Of a stretch of DNA of 53,512 nt, positions 10,352 to 17,779 are shown one piece after another. Both the position numbers and the translations under genes were made by a program. The notes under the pieces were generated by a model, which worked only from the letters and a program-made list of their open reading frames with translations, did not search any database and had not been told where the DNA came from. How positions within the stretch are numbered: the stretch's first letter is position 1; every line of letters begins with the position of its first letter. The DNA is taken from contig NZ_KB908120.1 of assembly GCF_000382345.1 (NCBI RefSeq), positions 1 through 53,512 of the forward strand, read 5' to 3'. This stretch comes from Massilia niastensis DSM 21313. Lineage in GTDB: Bacteria; Pseudomonadota; Gammaproteobacteria; Burkholderiales; Burkholderiaceae_D.

Positions 10352-11392
10352 ATGATCGTTCTCGGCGTCGAATCCTCCTGCGATGAAACCGGCCTTGCTC
10401 TGTATGACACCGAGCGCGGCCTGCTGTCCCATGCCCTGCATTCGCAGGTGGCCATGCACGAGGAGTATGGCGGCGTGGTGCCCGAGCTGGCCTCGCGCGA
10501 CCACATCCGCCGCGCCCTGCCGCTGCTGGAAGAAACGATCAGGCGCGCCGGTATCCCGATGTCGGCCATCGACGCCATCGCCTATACGCAAGGCCCGGGC
10601 CTGGCCGGCGCGCTGCTGGTCGGCTCGAGCGTGGCCTGCAGCCTGGCGCTGGCGCTCGACAAGCCGGTGCTCGGCGTGCACCACCTCGAAGGCCACCTGC
10701 TGTCGCCGCTGCTGGCGAGCGAGCGTCCGGAATTCCCCTTCATCGCCCTGCTGGTCTCGGGCGGCCATACCCAGCTGATGCGGGTGGACGGCGTCGGCCG
10801 CTACACCCTGCTGGGCGAAACCCTGGACGACGCGGCCGGCGAAGCCTTCGACAAGTCGGCCAAGCTGCTCGGCCTGGGCTACCCCGGCGGCCCGGCGATC
10901 TCGCGCCTGGCCGAATTCGGCGACCCGAGCGCCTACACGCTGCCGCGCCCGATGCTGCACTCGAAGGACTTCAACTTCAGCTTCTCGGGCCTGAAGACGG
11001 CGGTGCTCACCGTCGTCAAGAACCATGAAGAAAAGGTGATCGCGAACATCTGCGAGCAGGACAAGGCGAACATCGCGCGCGGTTTCGTCGATGCGATCGT
11101 CGACGTGCTCACCGCCAAATGCGTGAGCGCGCTGAAGCATACGGGCCTGAAGCGCCTGGTGATCGCCGGCGGCGTTGGGGCCAACCGGCAACTGCGCGCC
11201 GCCCTTGATGCGGCCGCTGTAAAACGAAAATTCAAGGTCTATTATCCGGAACTCGAATTCTGCACCGACAACGGCGCCATGATCGCCTTTGCCGGCGCCA
11301 TGCGGCTGGAACGCAACCCTGCCCTGGCGCAGCGCGACTACGCATTCAACGTGCGTCCGCGCTGGCCCCTGGACGAGCTGGAAGCCGCGTAG
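10352..11392 (+). CDS. tsaD: tRNA N6-adenosine threonylcarbamoyltransferase TsaD
   Basis: 346 aa. It transfers the threonylcarbamoyl group to A37 of ANN-decoding tRNAs, with TsaB and TsaE. Motifs: VLGVESSCDETG at the N-terminus, the metal ligands H111 and H115 in HHLEGH, GYPGGPAISRLAEFG, and AGGVGANRQLRAAL plus CTDNGAMIAFAG near the end. The ATG at 10352 gives the family N-terminus; the frame is open 27 codons further back, but that part is unlike TsaD. No good Shine-Dalgarno is present. tsaE is encoded 13 kb away; tsaB is not in the window. Confidence 0.97.
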   Translation: MIVLGVESSCDETGLALYDTERGLLSHALHSQVAMHEEYGGVVPELASRDHIRRALPLLEETIRRAGIPMSAIDAIAYTQGPGLAGALLVGSSVACSLALALDKPVLGVHHLEGHLLSPLLASERPEFPFIALLVSGGHTQLMRVDGVGRYTLLGETLDDAAGEAFDKSAKLLGLGYPGGPAISRLAEFGDPSAYTLPRPMLHSKDFNFSFSGLKTAVLTVVKNHEEKVIANICEQDKANIARGFVDAIVDVLTAKCVSALKHTGLKRLVIAGGVGANRQLRAALDAAAVKRKFKVYYPELEFCTDNGAMIAFAGAMRLERNPALAQRDYAFNVRPRWPLDELEAA

Positions 11393-11394
11393 AA

Positions 11395-11425
11395 TCAGGC
11401 TTGCGGGGTGAACTTGCAAGCCTGA
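11395..11425 (+). terminator. Perfect hairpin after tsaD
   Basis: TCAGGCTTGC and GCAAGCCTGA form a 10-bp perfect stem with an 11-nt loop starting 3 bp after the tsaD stop. There is no T-run after it, so it may stabilise the 3' end or terminate weakly. Confidence 0.55.
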
Positions 11426-11442
11426 CATCGATCCTACGGTGT

Positions 11443-11480
11443 GACCGTCGGTTGCCAATAAGTGGCAATATCCGGCGGTC
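11443..11480 (+). promoter_or_regulatory. Long hairpin just before the next Shine-Dalgarno
   Basis: GACCGTCGG pairs with CCGGCGGTC and TTGCCA with TGGCAA, giving a stem of about 15 bp with one wobble and a 3-nt bulge around a 5-nt loop. AAGTTTTC and then the GGAGGTG ribosome-binding site (11489-11495) follow. It may be a terminator for tsaD or a leader element of the downstream gene. Confidence 0.45.
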
Positions 11481-11499
11481 AAGTTTTCGGAGGTGAAAG

Positions 11500-12345
11500 A
11501 TGCGCGTGGTAAGTTGGAATATTCGCTGGGGTTGTGGCAAGGATGGGAGGATCCGCATTCATGCGATTATCGATGTCCTGCGCCGCCTCAATCCTGATGT
11601 TGTGTGCTTGCAGGAAGTGGCCGCCAACCACCCTGAACTGGAAGGCAGCGCCACTGCGAACCAGTTCAAGCAGCTCGGCGGCGCCTTCGGCGGCTTCCAC
11701 CTGATGGAGCATGCTCCGAGCGAAATCTACAAGAACAACGTACCCCGCCTGTTCGGCAACCTGATTCTCTCGAAGTACCGCATCTCGCAGGTGCACCGCC
11801 ACCTGCTGCCCTGGCCGGCCGATCCGGAATATCCGGCCGGCATGCCGCGCGGCCTGCTGGAAACCGTGATCGATGCCCCCGGCGGCAAGCTGCGCCTGAT
11901 GACCACCCACCTGGAATATTATTCGCCGCCGCAGCGCATGGCGCAGGTGCAGCGCATCCGCGAACTGCACGCCGAAGCCTGCGCGCGGGCGCGCATCTTC
12001 CACCCCGATCCGAACCTCGACGCGCCGTTCCAGCTGGGCTTGCGTCCCGGCTCGGCGATCCTGTGCGGCGATTTCAATTTCACGCCGAATGCGCCCGATT
12101 ACCAGGCGCTGCTGGCGCCGCCCGGGAACGGCGCCCTGCCGCTGCTCGATGCCTGGCGCGTCAGGCACGGCGACGGCGCGCGCGCGCCGACCGCGGGGCT
12201 GCACGGCTATCCGTGGCCCGAACGGCCGGACTGCTACGATTATTTCTTCATCACCGATGACCTGGCCGGGCGCGTCGCCGCGCTCGACGTGCTGTCGGAG
12301 ACGGCTGCGTCCGACCACCAGCCGGTGGTGCTCGAGCTGAACTGA
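11500..12345 (+). CDS. Endonuclease/exonuclease/phosphatase (EEP) family protein
   Basis: 281 aa with the EEP (DNase I/ExoIII-like) fold: VVSWNIRWGCG at the N-terminus, metal-binding Glu in VVCLQEV (about 39), CGDFNF in the middle and SDHQPVVLEL with the catalytic Asp-His at the end. The substrate could be DNA, a phosphoinositide-like lipid or another phosphodiester. There is no signal peptide, so it is probably cytoplasmic. GGAGGTG lies 5 bp before the ATG. The gene ends 10 bp from the convergent FrnE-like gene. A second, only distantly similar EEP protein is encoded at 14333. Confidence 0.88.
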   Translation: MRVVSWNIRWGCGKDGRIRIHAIIDVLRRLNPDVVCLQEVAANHPELEGSATANQFKQLGGAFGGFHLMEHAPSEIYKNNVPRLFGNLILSKYRISQVHRHLLPWPADPEYPAGMPRGLLETVIDAPGGKLRLMTTHLEYYSPPQRMAQVQRIRELHAEACARARIFHPDPNLDAPFQLGLRPGSAILCGDFNFTPNAPDYQALLAPPGNGALPLLDAWRVRHGDGARAPTAGLHGYPWPERPDCYDYFFITDDLAGRVAALDVLSETAASDHQPVVLELN

Positions 12346-12355
12346 GCTGAACTGA

Positions 12356-13003
12356 TTACGCGCGGCCCGCGATCTCGCGCAGCGCCTGCTCGAACACCTC
12401 GGGCGGCTGGCCGCCGGAAATCAGGTGGCGCTGGTTGATGATGATCGCCGGTACCGAATGGATGCCGGCGCGCTGGAAGAACTGCTCGCGCTCGCGCACC
12501 TCGTCGGCATACTCGTCGGAACCAAGGATGCGCGCCGCCGTCGTGCGGTCCAGGCCGACGCGCTCGACCACGCGCAGCAGCACGTCATGGTTGCTCGGAT
12601 CTTCGCAGTCGGTGAAATAGGAGGCGAACAGCGCTTCCTTGAGCTCGCGCTGGCGCCCCTCTCCTTCCGCCCAGGACAGCAGGCGGTGCGCGTCGAAGGT
12701 GTTGTAGATGCGGCCGCGGCGTTCCATGTCGAAGGTGAAGCCGACCTCGGCGCCGCGCTGGCGGATCGTCTCGCGGCTGCTCGCCTGCTGCTCGGCCGTG
12801 GCGCCATACTTCTGGGTGATGTGCTCGACGATGTCCTGGCCGTCCGGTCCCATGTCGGGATTCAGTTCGAAGGGCTGGAAGTGGAGGTCGACGGTCGCCA
12901 CGTCGCTGACGCGCTCCAGCGCCGTTTCCAGCGATTTCAGGCCGATCGCGCACCATGGGCACGAGACATCCGACACAAAATCGATCCTGAGTTGCTTGCT
13001 CAC
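12356..13003 (-). CDS. DsbA-family oxidoreductase, FrnE-like
   Basis: 215 aa, thioredoxin-fold DsbA/FrnE family. The redox motif CPWC is at residues 15-18 (SDVSCPWCAIG), and the conserved cis-Pro loop is HSVPAIIINQRHLISGGQ near the end. There is no signal peptide, as usual for cytosolic FrnE-like proteins linked to disulfide or polyketide-isomerase chemistry. The GTG at 13003 was chosen because GGAAAGGTGG precedes it and the family begins at this point; a longer frame reaches 13054. Its physiological substrate is unknown. Confidence 0.9.
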   Translation of the reverse strand: MSKQLRIDFVSDVSCPWCAIGLKSLETALERVSDVATVDLHFQPFELNPDMGPDGQDIVEHITQKYGATAEQQASSRETIRQRGAEVGFTFDMERRGRIYNTFDAHRLLSWAEGEGRQRELKEALFASYFTDCEDPSNHDVLLRVVERVGLDRTTAARILGSDEYADEVREREQFFQRAGIHSVPAIIINQRHLISGGQPPEVFEQALREIAGRA

Positions 13004-13079
13004 TGCGCACCACCTTTCCTGTCCCGCGGCACGGGGCGTGCCGGATTGGCGCATATGGTAACGCTTGCGGGAAATTCAT

Positions 13080-13099
13080 GCGGGAGCGCACGCTCCCGC
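13080..13099 (-). terminator. Hairpin after plsY
   Basis: GCGGGAGCG and CGCTCCCGC form a 9-bp stem with a 2-nt centre, 8 bp past the plsY stop. Only a short T-rich stretch follows. Confidence 0.5.
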
Positions 13100-13106
13100 A
13101 CCGGGC

Positions 13107-13730
13107 TCAGCGCCCCTTCTTGGCGCCGGCGGCCTTGCTGCCGATCTTGGATTCCTTGCCGGCCAGCAGATTCGAGATGTTCGAGCTGTGGCGCCACAGC
13201 AGCAGCGCGCACATGGCGAACACGGCGAACAGGATCTCGTCGGCGCCGAACAGCAGGCCGTAGTAGAACGGCGCGAACACCGAGGCGATCAGCGCCGCCA
13301 GCGAGGAGTAGCGGAAGGCGTAGGCCACCACCAGCCAGGTCACCAGGGTCGCCAGGCCGAGCCAGACGTTCAGGCCCAGCAGCACGCCGAGCGCGGTGGC
13401 CACGCCCTTGCCGCCGACGAAGCGGAAGAACACCGGCCACAGGTGGCCGATGAACACGGCGATCGCCACCAGCGCGATGCCGCCGTCGTCCAGGCCGTAT
13501 TGCGGGCCGAAGTGCACCGCCAGCCACACCGCCAGCCAGCCCTTGAGGCAGTCGCCGGCCAGGGTGGCGATGGCGGCTTTCTTGCTGCCGCTGCGCAGCA
13601 CGTTGGTGGCGCCCGGGTTCTTCGAACCGTAGGTGCGCGGGTCGGACAGGCCCATGACGCGGCTCACCACGACCGCAAAGGAAATCGAGCCGACCAGGTA
13701 GGCGGCAAGGGTGGCAATCAAAGTGTTCAT
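13107..13730 (-). CDS. plsY: Glycerol-3-phosphate acyltransferase PlsY
   Basis: 207 aa integral membrane enzyme that acylates glycerol 3-phosphate from acyl-phosphate, the first committed step of phospholipid synthesis. The three cytosolic active-site motifs are visible: GSISFAVVVSR followed by YGSKNPGATNVLRSG, and then VGGKGVATALGVLLG. Hydrophobic helices alternate along the length, and a Lys-rich tail ends the protein. ATG at 13730 is preferred to a TTG nine codons upstream because it begins directly before the first membrane helix. The partner plsX is not in the window. Confidence 0.95.
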   Translation of the reverse strand: MNTLIATLAAYLVGSISFAVVVSRVMGLSDPRTYGSKNPGATNVLRSGSKKAAIATLAGDCLKGWLAVWLAVHFGPQYGLDDGGIALVAIAVFIGHLWPVFFRFVGGKGVATALGVLLGLNVWLGLATLVTWLVVAYAFRYSSLAALIASVFAPFYYGLLFGADEILFAVFAMCALLLWRHSSNISNLLAGKESKIGSKAAGAKKGR

Positions 13731-13802
13731 GTCGTCTCGTCTGTTATGGTCCGGCAAAAAACCGGTCCGTGAATATACACCATCGGCGCCAGGCGGCGAA
13801 AG

Positions 13803-14294
13803 TCACTCGGCCAGGGCGCACTGCACCGCCCGCGCCTTCAGCACCTCGACCAGCACGCCGGGTGCGATCCCGACCAGGTAGCCGCGGCGGCCGCCGTTGA
13901 TGTAGATCCTGTCGAGCGCCAGGATGCTTTCCTCGACGAAGATCGGCATCGCCTTGCGGGTGCCGAAAGGCGAGGTGCCGCCGACCATGTAGCCTGAATG
14001 GCGTTGCGCCACGTCCGGCTTGCAGGGCTCGACCGACTTGCAGGGAATGGCGCGCGCCAGGTTCTTGGTCGAGACCTTGCAGTCGCCGTGCATCAGCACG
14101 ATCAGCGGGCGCGCCGATTCATCCTGCATGACGAGGGTCTTGACCACGTCGTGTTCAGGCACGCCGAGTGCGCGCGAGGAAACGGCGGTGCCGCCGTGCT
14201 CTTCGTATTCGTAGGGATGTTCCGAGAAAACGACGCCGTGCTTGCGCAGGAATTGCGTTGCGGGGGTCTCGGAAACGTGCTCTTTCTTGGCCAT
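13803..14294 (-). CDS. ybaK: YbaK/EbsC-type aminoacyl-tRNA deacylase
   Basis: 163 aa, the YbaK branch of the ProX/INS editing family, which hydrolyses mischarged Cys-tRNA(Pro). The conserved Lys lies in STKNLARAIPCKSVEPC, and GYMVGGTSPFGTRKAMPIF and YINGGRRGYLVGI are the family core. The ATG at 14294 fits the family; another ATG eight codons upstream would nearly touch the divergent EEP gene. It sits 72 bp upstream of plsY on the same strand. Confidence 0.9.
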   Translation of the reverse strand: MAKKEHVSETPATQFLRKHGVVFSEHPYEYEEHGGTAVSSRALGVPEHDVVKTLVMQDESARPLIVLMHGDCKVSTKNLARAIPCKSVEPCKPDVAQRHSGYMVGGTSPFGTRKAMPIFVEESILALDRIYINGGRRGYLVGIAPGVLVEVLKARAVQCALAE

Positions 14295-14332
14295 GCGTGG
14301 TACGCTAAATACGAACATAAGGGGTTTCTATT

Positions 14333-15322
14333 ATGCAGGAAGAAATTCGCTTTGCCACCTTCAACGCCTTCAACCTGGCCCCGCCGGGCGCCCGCCTGTA
14401 CGACAACCTCGTGCCCACCACGCCCGAGGAGTACGAGGCCAAGCTCGACTGGACCGCGCACCAGATCGACCTGCTCAATGCCGACGTGATCGGCTTCCAG
14501 GAGATCTTCTCGCAGGCGGCCTTGAGGGAAGCACTGTCGCGCACGCGCCGCTACCGCGAGGCGGTCCACCTGGGCTTCGACCCGGATCCCAACGCCACGC
14601 GCCTGACGCCGAGCGTGGCGCTGGTGTCGCGCCTGCCGCTGGCCGAACCGGGGCGGGCGCTGACCATGTTCCCGGACAATGTGGCGCTGCCGCCCGGCAG
14701 CCGCGACCCGGACCGCTTCACGCGCGCCCCGCTGCATGCCGGCATCGTGGCCGCGCCCGGCGTGGTCATCGACGTGATCGTGGTGCACCTGAAGTCGCGC
14801 CGCCCTGATTACCGCGCCGGCGACAGCGGCGAGGATCCGCACCTGTACGCCCTCGCCTGCCTGCGTTCGCTGATCCGGCGCGGCACCGAGGCCACGGCGC
14901 TGCGCGTGCTGCTGACCGACATGGCGCGCACCACCGGCCGTCCGCGCATCGTGATGGGCGACTTCAACGACGTCGCCGATTCGGTCACCACCGAGATCGT
15001 GCTGGGCGAAGGCACGCCGCCCGCCGAGCGCATGTACGACGCCTGCAGCGTGCAGCGCAACCAGGACCACCAGCGCCACGTCGGCTTCTCGATCCTGCAC
15101 GACAGCCGCCACTCGACCATCGACCACATCATGGTGTCGCCCGAGTTCAACCCGGCCCTGCCGGAAGCCATCGGCGAAGTGCTCGACGTGGTCTACCTGA
15201 CCGATCACCTGAACCTGGCCCTGCCCGAGGCCTCGGACCATGGCCAGGTGCTGGCGCGCCTGCGGCTGTTCCCGCGCGCGGGCATGCCCAGGGAGATGAG
15301 CCCCGAAGCCGGGCCGGCATAG
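14333..15322 (+). CDS. EEP-family hydrolase
   Basis: 329 aa protein of the endonuclease/exonuclease/phosphatase superfamily. Visible motifs are ATFNAFNL at the N-terminus, DVIGFQEIFS (metal-binding Glu about residue 48), VVHLKSRRP, VMGDFNDVADS, STIDHIMVSPEF and ASDHGQVLARL near the end. It is longer than the EEP protein at 11500, with an insert between the FQE and DFND motifs. There is no signal peptide. It is divergent from the YbaK-type gene across 38 bp. Its 3' end overlaps a remnant of an EAL domain on the other strand. Confidence 0.87.
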   Translation: MQEEIRFATFNAFNLAPPGARLYDNLVPTTPEEYEAKLDWTAHQIDLLNADVIGFQEIFSQAALREALSRTRRYREAVHLGFDPDPNATRLTPSVALVSRLPLAEPGRALTMFPDNVALPPGSRDPDRFTRAPLHAGIVAAPGVVIDVIVVHLKSRRPDYRAGDSGEDPHLYALACLRSLIRRGTEATALRVLLTDMARTTGRPRIVMGDFNDVADSVTTEIVLGEGTPPAERMYDACSVQRNQDHQRHVGFSILHDSRHSTIDHIMVSPEFNPALPEAIGEVLDVVYLTDHLNLALPEASDHGQVLARLRLFPRAGMPREMSPEAGPA

Positions 15323-15430
15323 CAGCCCTGGTATTCGTCACAGCCGTGGCGGCGCAGGAAGGCCGGGCGCCGCGCGCAAGCATGCAAGCGGCGCACCCGC
15401 GCCTGCGGTTCGTCGCGCAGTTCTGCACTT
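15290..15430 (-). pseudogene. Remnant of an EAL-domain protein C-terminus
   Basis: On the minus strand one frame reads FLRRHGCDEYQG, which matches the last conserved motif of EAL phosphodiesterases (compare LGCDEAQG in the intact EAL protein at 32978-35467). Sequence on both sides has lost recognisable similarity, and there is no intact frame. It overlaps the 3' end of the EEP gene. The short length of the match keeps confidence low. Confidence 0.35.
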
Positions 15431-15641
15431 CAGGTCACTCAAGCGGCGGCCTGTCGCATTCAGATGGATCAGACCGCCGCGCGCGCCTATAGTTCAACCA
15501 TGCGCACGGAGCTCCATCTCCGCGTCAGGTGGAGCCCACGCGCAACCGGATACCGGGGCTATCGCTCCTCTCCTTCATGCACGTGCAGGCGCCGGCCCGA
15601 AAGCCGGCGCCGCGCCGCATGCACTGCATGGCTTTCTTCAG
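15431..15641. other. Intergenic stretch with a strong hairpin
   Basis: No gene is supported. GGCGCCGGC (15588-15596) and GCCGGCGCC (15603-15611) form a perfect 9-bp stem with a 6-nt loop, 30 bp past the stop of the minus-strand small gene. It is probably a terminator, though without a T-run. Confidence 0.4.
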
Positions 15642-15893
15642 TCAGGCGGCATGTTGCGACGCCGATGCCCCGCGCGGCGGCGTATCGCCCGGCGCTTCAT
15701 CCAGCGGCCGGTCGCCGGCCGCGGCATCGCTTCCTGACAGTTGGTCCTCGGGCGCATCGCCGTCCGACGCCCCCTCGCCGCCCTCCTCGGGCGAACGCTT
15801 GACTTCGTTCTTGCGCCGCGCCTTTTCTTCCGCCTTGCGCTTTTTCTCGAGCTCGCGCTGTCGCTTTTCGTACTGGAAATTATTTCGTGCCAT
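15642..15893 (-). CDS. Small charged coiled-coil protein
   Basis: 83 aa. The first half (MARNNFQYEKRQRELEKKRK) is an extremely basic, helical segment of Lys/Glu/Arg; the second half is acidic and rich in Gly, Asp and Pro. The ATG at 15893 is set by GAGGTG at a good distance; the frame extends further without a better start. Similar short proteins with this N-terminus are, to my knowledge, common in Burkholderiales but have no function. It lies downstream of xerD's 3' end on the same strand. Confidence 0.8.
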   Translation of the reverse strand: MARNNFQYEKRQRELEKKRKAEEKARRKNEVKRSPEEGGEGASDGDAPEDQLSGSDAAAGDRPLDEAPGDTPPRGASASQHAA

Positions 15894-15979
15894 ATTCACC
15901 TCGACGCCAATGACCACTAAGGATGGGAGTTGCGGTGCTACAGGCGCATTATGGCTTAGCCCGGCCAATGTGGCTTGCA

Positions 15980-16885
15980 CTAACCACGTGGATGATGCTG
16001 GGCATGCAGGTGCTTGAGTCGCTCGCGCGCGACATGGGTATAGATTTGCGTGGTCGAGATGTCGGCGTGCCCCAGCAGCAGCTGGACCACGCGCAGGTCG
16101 GCGCCGTGGTTCAGGAGATGGGTGGCGAAGGCGTGGCGCAAGGTGTGCGGCGACAGCGGCGCATTGATGCCCGCCCTGGCGGCATGCTTCTTGATGAGGA
16201 TCCAGAACATCTGGCGCGTCATCGGGCCGCCGCGGCCGGTCACGAACAGCGCGTCGTCGACCTGCCCGTTCAGGATGATGCCGCGCGCATCCTTCAGGTA
16301 GCGCTCGAGCCAGATGCGCGCCTCGCCACCGAAGGGCACCAGGCGCGTCTTGCTGCCCTTGCCGGTGATGCGCAGCACGCCATCGTTCAGGCTCACCTCG
16401 ACCAGCTTGAGCGCCACCAGTTCCGAGACCCGCAAGCCGCTTGCATACATCAGCTCGAGCATGGTGCGCTCGCGCAGGCCCAGCGGCGTGGCGACGTCCG
16501 GCGCGGCCAGCAAGGCCTCGACCTGGCTTTCGCTCAAGGTATGGACGAAGCGCGTCGGCTGGCGCGCCGAGGCCATCTTCAGGCAGGGGTCGAGGGCGAT
16601 CTTCTGCTGGCGCAGCGCCAGCTGGTAGAAGCGCTTGAGCACCGACAGGCGCCGGTTGGCCGAGCTGGGGCGCGATTCCGGATGGCGGTCGGCGAAATAG
16701 CCGGCGAGGTCCTCGGGCTGGACTTCCAGCAGGCTGGGGCAGCCGGGGCGCTTCGCCGCCAGCCAGCCGGCGAACAGGCGCAGGTCGCGCCGGTAGGCGT
16801 CGAGCGAATTCTTTGCCAGTCCCTGTTCCAGCCAGAGCGTGTCGCAGAACTCGTCGATCAGGGCCAGATTGACTGCTGTTGCCAT
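15980..16885 (-). CDS. xerD: Tyrosine recombinase XerD
   Basis: 301 aa, the usual XerD length. With XerC it resolves chromosome dimers at dif during FtsK-directed segregation. The catalytic set is complete: R152 (YASGLRVSEL), K177 (ITGKGSKTRLVP), H247 and R250 (PHTLRHAFATHLL), H273 (LLGHADISTTQIYTH) and nucleophile Y282. The N-terminal SAM-like DNA-binding domain is FCDTLWLEQGLAKNSLDAYRR. The start at 16885 overlaps the end of ogt by 28 bp, so the two are probably translated from one message. The name XerD rather than XerC rests on general similarity. Confidence 0.93.
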   Translation of the reverse strand: MATAVNLALIDEFCDTLWLEQGLAKNSLDAYRRDLRLFAGWLAAKRPGCPSLLEVQPEDLAGYFADRHPESRPSSANRRLSVLKRFYQLALRQQKIALDPCLKMASARQPTRFVHTLSESQVEALLAAPDVATPLGLRERTMLELMYASGLRVSELVALKLVEVSLNDGVLRITGKGSKTRLVPFGGEARIWLERYLKDARGIILNGQVDDALFVTGRGGPMTRQMFWILIKKHAARAGINAPLSPHTLRHAFATHLLNHGADLRVVQLLLGHADISTTQIYTHVARERLKHLHAQHHPRG

Positions 16886-17382
16886 GGAGATGCCGTTGCG
16901 CCCTCGTGCCGCAGCAGCCAGCGCTTCACCGAGAGGTGGAAACCGTTCTCGTCGTCCTGGTTCGAAAAACCGCCCAGGCCGCCCGCCGCCGTGACCCGGT
17001 GGCAGGGAATGATCAGGGGGAACCAGTTGGCGCCGCAGGCCTGGCCCACCGCGCGCGGCGCCGAGCCGATCAGCTTGGCCAGTTGGCCATAGGTGCGCAC
17101 GCTGCCGCGCGGGATCGCGCCGATCGCTTCCCAGACCTTGTGCTGAAAGGCGGTGCCGGCGTCCAGCAGCGGCAGGTCGAAGGGGAAATCGGGATCTTCC
17201 AGGTAGCGCTCGACCTGGCGGGCGGCCTGGTCGGCCACGGGATTGTCGGATTCCTTCTCGCCGAAGTGGGGCTGCAGGTACACCAGTTCGCGCACCTTGC
17301 CGTCGATGGTGCGGATGCCGATCGCGCCGAACGGGGCCGGCACGATGGCGTTGAACAATTCGCTTCCCTGGACTGTCTTCAT
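16858..17382 (-). CDS. ogt: Methylated-DNA--protein-cysteine methyltransferase
   Basis: 174 aa. It repairs O6-methylguanine and O4-methylthymine by a single-use transfer of the alkyl group to its own cysteine. The active-site motif is IPCHRV (Cys near 127), preceded by IPRGSVRTYGQLAKLIG, the helix-turn-helix that flips the base. The N-terminal domain is of the short Ogt type. The last residues are read in a different frame over the xerD start. Confidence 0.95.
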   Translation of the reverse strand: MKTVQGSELFNAIVPAPFGAIGIRTIDGKVRELVYLQPHFGEKESDNPVADQAARQVERYLEDPDFPFDLPLLDAGTAFQHKVWEAIGAIPRGSVRTYGQLAKLIGSAPRAVGQACGANWFPLIIPCHRVTAAGGLGGFSNQDDENGFHLSVKRWLLRHEGATASPWQQQSIWP

Positions 17383-17438
17383 GACTGAATCTTAACCGCT
17401 GGCAAGAAACCCGACTACTGCTTTGGAGAGTATGAACG

Positions 17439-17465
17439 AAAAAAAAAGCGCACCCTCGGGTGCGC
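17439..17465 (-). terminator. Strong intrinsic terminator of the candidate small RNA
   Basis: An 8-bp G+C-rich stem with a 2-nt loop centre is followed on the minus strand by nine consecutive T (17439-17447), 57 bp upstream of the ogt start. Confidence 0.85.
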
Positions 17466-17624
17466 CTCAATTCGGGTCACGTTTCCGGCCGTTTAGCTGT
17501 GCTAACGGCTTCTGTAAAACGTGGTGTCTCCTCGAAATATCTCCGGTATGGATTACCGTGCTTTTATCTATCTCCCCAAAACCGTGTGTTCTGTTCCTGC
17601 TTTCGCACCATGTCAGTGCGAGAA
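17439..17624 (-). ncRNA. Candidate structured small RNA, about 186 nt
   Basis: The 397-bp gap between ogt and the DctP gene holds a transcript-like unit on the minus strand. A TATGAT -10 box (17631-17636) is followed by four hairpins: TCGCAC/GTGCGA (17603-17621), CGGTA/TACCG (17534-17548), a compound stem CACGTTT/AAACGTG enclosing GCCGTTTAGC/GCTAACGGC (17478-17523), and a terminator GCGCACCC/GGGTGCGC (17448-17465) with nine T. No -35 box is evident. It lacks the signatures of tmRNA, RNase P RNA and SRP RNA, and it does not obviously fold as 6S RNA. A 23-codon frame near the 5' end lacks a convincing ribosome-binding site. Confidence 0.5.
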
Positions 17625-17779
17625 GGCCCCATCATAACGCAAGAATTTCGGCAGGAGCGTATCTTTTTGTCCACAGTATGAGAAAAATTCTTTTAGTTAT
17701 AAGGAAAACGCAGCATGTTTGAGCCCCGGGTCCGCGGGCGCTCCCGGACGCCCGCTTCCCGCACGGCGCATGACCGGGT

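Noticed and set aside
12356..13054. Longer start for the FrnE-like gene at 13054
   Set aside because: The GTG at 13003 has a strong ribosome-binding site and matches the family N-terminus; the extra 17 residues do not.
17556..17635. A 23-codon frame at the 5' end of the candidate small RNA
   Set aside because: No Shine-Dalgarno at a proper distance and no peptide pattern; the RNA structure is the stronger reading.
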